Shown here one piece after another: positions 61,548-64,000 of a stretch of 64,000 bases of DNA. The stretch lies in NCBI RefSeq assembly GCF_029168945.1, contig NC_083605.1, forward strand, positions 31,881,280 to 31,945,279, given 5' to 3'. Both the position numbers and the translations under genes were made by a program. The notes below the pieces were generated by a model that did not search any database, was not told the origin of the DNA, and saw nothing but the letters and a program-made list of their open reading frames with translations. Numbering within the stretch: position 1 is the first letter of the stretch; every line of letters starts with the position of its first letter. This DNA comes from Cannabis sativa. Its lineage: Eukaryota; Streptophyta; Magnoliopsida; Rosales; Cannabaceae.

Positions 61548-62444
61548 GGTGTAGAGGGGTCCCTTATTTTGATGCATTTATTTGTGTTTTTTTCTTTAAG
61601 AAGATAAAAGCACTGATTTTGATCATAGTTCGTTAGAGTAGCATTATCTTTTAATAATAAAGTAGTGGCGGCTTTTGTATTAATTAAATAATTTTGGGAA
61701 GTGTGGTGCCGGGAGGGGGCGGCTGTCGATATCTAATATATATTTGGATAAACAAGAAAAAAAGAGCAATGCCTTTTAATTATAGCGTGGTCGATGGATC
61801 GAGCTATAATATTGGTGACCTTGACTTAATTAATATAATGTATAGAAGGCTTGTGAAAACTTTCATTTACATTTTTTAGTTAAGGTGCCACAATTAATTA
61901 CTTCATTTATATATATACTAGTGCATGCATGTGGATGCGTGTATATTATTATATAAATTAAAATCAAATGAAGAATATATAAAAATTAATTTGAGAAATT
62001 TTCTTAAAAAAAATAAATGAACAAATAAATAAAGAAATTTTTACACCAAAAATACAAAATGAAATTTTTATTACATAAATACTTATACACGGTTACCTCA
62101 ATATTTTTACATTTTTTCTTTATTTTATTACATATATACCACATGCACACTCCCCCATGCATATGACACGTGCATCTCCCCCATCCCTCTTCAATCAATC
62201 ATCAATCACTTCCCTCTCTTTTTTTTTTCATTTTTTCCTTTAAGTTTTCATTTCTTTTCAGTTTTTTTTTTTTTAAATATCTTGTAACCTCCATTGATGA
62301 CTTATATCAATCATACCTTACATCATTTCCTTCTCTTTTTCTCTTTTTATTTTTTTTTTATTTTTATTATTTTCAATTTCTTTTCAGTTTTTTTTTTTTT
62401 TTAAAAAAATAAAACCTCCATAGCTGAACACTTCTCCTTCCCCT
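61548..62444. other. Upstream region of thaumatin-like gene 3
   Basis: AT-rich, with T-rich tracts at 62210-62400. No gene is recognised in it. Confidence 0.45.
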
Positions 62445-62662
62445 GTGCCAAAGAAAAGTTCTAAAATGGGATTGGAATCTGTAGCTAATAGGAATAAGGG
62501 CAAACGTCATGTTGTTCAAGACGATGACTTCGATTTTGCTCCTCAATTGTCGAAACGTAAGCGAGCTCCTTCTAAAAAGAAATCAAAGGTTGCTGCCTAT
62601 GAAAAAATTTCTCATGCTCCTGCTAAAAAAATGATTAGGATAGTGCTCCTCTTCGATCGCAG
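62445..62662 (+). CDS. Unrecognised basic N-terminal exon
   Basis: The frame starts MPKKSSKMGLESVANRNKGK and is strongly Lys/Arg-rich (SKRKRAPSKKKSKVAAYEK), like a nuclear-localised N-terminus. At 62662 GCAG|GTTTGT is a possible splice donor; beyond it the frame becomes Phe-rich and ends at 62702. I do not recognise it. It may be the first exon of a gene or a captured fragment in a transposon. Confidence 0.3.
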
Positions 62663-62702
62663 GTTTGTTTTCGGTTTCTTTTTGGTTTTCCCCCATTTTT
62701 GA

Positions 62703-64000
62703 AATTTTTTCATATTCAACTTTTGTAGTTTTTGTGTTTATTGATTTCTCATTTTGTAATAGTTTTTTCATAGTTTTTTAATAGTTTAAACACCTTCCGT
62801 ATGTATTTTTTTTAATATATTTTTTTTATCTAGTTGTTTCCTGTCCATTTTTATATCATCAATGGGTAACAATGAGATTTATCATGGATGTTGACGTTCA
62901 AAGAGTTTTTCCTGTAATTTAGTTTGTATACAGTTGTTTTGTAGTTTTATTATTGTTTTGCTACTTGCATATGTTATTTCATTATAAAACTAATATGCAA
63001 CTATTTGCACAAAACTTATTATGTATAACTACTACTTCTTAGTCCCCGTCAAATTAAATTCCTGCATAATATATAAACTATCATAAAACGATAATGCAAC
63101 TATAAGGCAACCAAAACAAAAAATAAACAGACTTATACGTAACTGGTTGTACCTTAATTCGAATTTACTCTTCTTATTGTGTTTTTTTAAAAAATATATT
63201 TATATTGGAAACCAGTAATCAATCAAAATGCAACTGTATATAACGTAGATGTATTATTCATGAGGTTTTTTTAAAAAAAAAAATTCACATCATACATTGT
63301 TTTGGATTTGGTGGGAGCTCCAGATCTGTTTGTTACAGATCTACATTTCATGAATCTGGATTTCGATATTAGGGGAGTTGTTTTGATCGAATAAAACAGA
63401 AAACAAATGTGTAATTTCAGTTTCTTCACAGTTATTCTGATTTTTTTTCGTCATTTTCTGTTTAGATCATTGCATGTCTTCTTTTCTAGTTGATTTTGCC
63501 AGAATTAATGGTTGTATTTTCCTCCTTTTGGTTTCATTTTAGTTGTTTTGCGTTTTTGAAACGATCGAGGTATGTTCATCTTCATCGTTCGCTCTGTACA
63601 GCTGAAGGCTTAGTGCATGTGGTATTTTTGTAAATATTTGTATGTGGACTATATAAATGTTTAATGGGTCGGCCCATAGTATTTTTGTAATTTTTTTTCT
63701 TTTTTGTATTTTTCTGTTTTTTTCCCTAAATTAATGCATATTATTTAATTAATAATTTTTAATTAATTTAAAATAATTTTTGAAAAAATTAAATAAAAAA
63801 AACTTTAGGGAGAATCCTTAAGTAAACTATAGTATATTATAATATTTCAATCTTGAAAAATAAAATATTAATTTACCTAATTAGTTAAATATGATAAATT
63901 TATTTAGTAATTTTTTTTTTTTTTAAAAAAAAAACCATTATAATTTTCTCTATGAATATATAATAGAGAATAACTAGTACAATAACATATTTCTTGACCC
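62703..64000. other. AT-rich tail
   Basis: T-rich intron-like sequence near 62700-63580 and AT-rich sequence beyond. I see no gene, RNA or clear repeat boundary. Confidence 0.4.

Overview
The window is nuclear DNA of a flowering plant, almost certainly a eudicot. It has spliced genes with GT/AG introns, plant-type TATA boxes, and a dense cover of nested LTR retrotransposons, LINEs, Helitrons, MULEs, CACTA and Harbinger-type elements. The element types would fit Rosales (for example Cannabaceae), but I could not test this. Only about five host genes look functional: the 3' part of a methyl-CpG-binding-domain-like gene (1-1380, +), a five-exon C2-domain gene (1992-3352, -), and three intronless thaumatin-like/osmotin (PR-5) genes at 23829-24518 (+), 40715-41446 (-) and 60744-61484 (-).

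Layout. 1-3.8 kb is a gene-rich end with two convergent genes. 3.8-22.7 kb is a nest: a LINE fragment is followed by a minus-strand Ty3/gypsy chromovirus whose 3' LTR is split by a 10.1-kb Ty1/copia element (4735-14836, perfect 5-bp duplication, nearly identical 1.9-kb LTRs). Older LTR fragments follow. 23.8-24.5 kb is the first thaumatin-like gene. 25.2-29.3 kb holds a small 9-bp-TSD element and Helitron-like ends. 29.4-31.2 kb is a FAR1/MULE-transposase pseudogene. 31.2-39.8 kb is decayed copia sequence interrupted by a 1.07-kb MULE and by a 5.07-kb copia element with 250-bp LTRs. 40.7-41.4 kb is the second thaumatin-like gene. 43.9-60.0 kb is one fossil LINE cut into four pieces by a 7-kb hAT-like block (itself carrying a Helitron that carries a MULE), a CACTA-like element with a Harbinger MITE inside, and a 5.3-kb Athila-like gag-only retrotransposon. 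60.7-61.5 kb is the third thaumatin-like gene.

The three thaumatin-like genes form a dispersed PR-5 cluster separated by transposon blocks. All encode secreted 16-cysteine proteins. Copies 2 and 3 carry a C-terminal extension of the kind that sends osmotins to the vacuole; copy 1 has lost it and should be apoplastic. I found no tRNA, rRNA, CRISPR or operon-like system. The most informative content is the order of nested insertions, several elements with exact target-site duplications, and defective elements that still moved recently.
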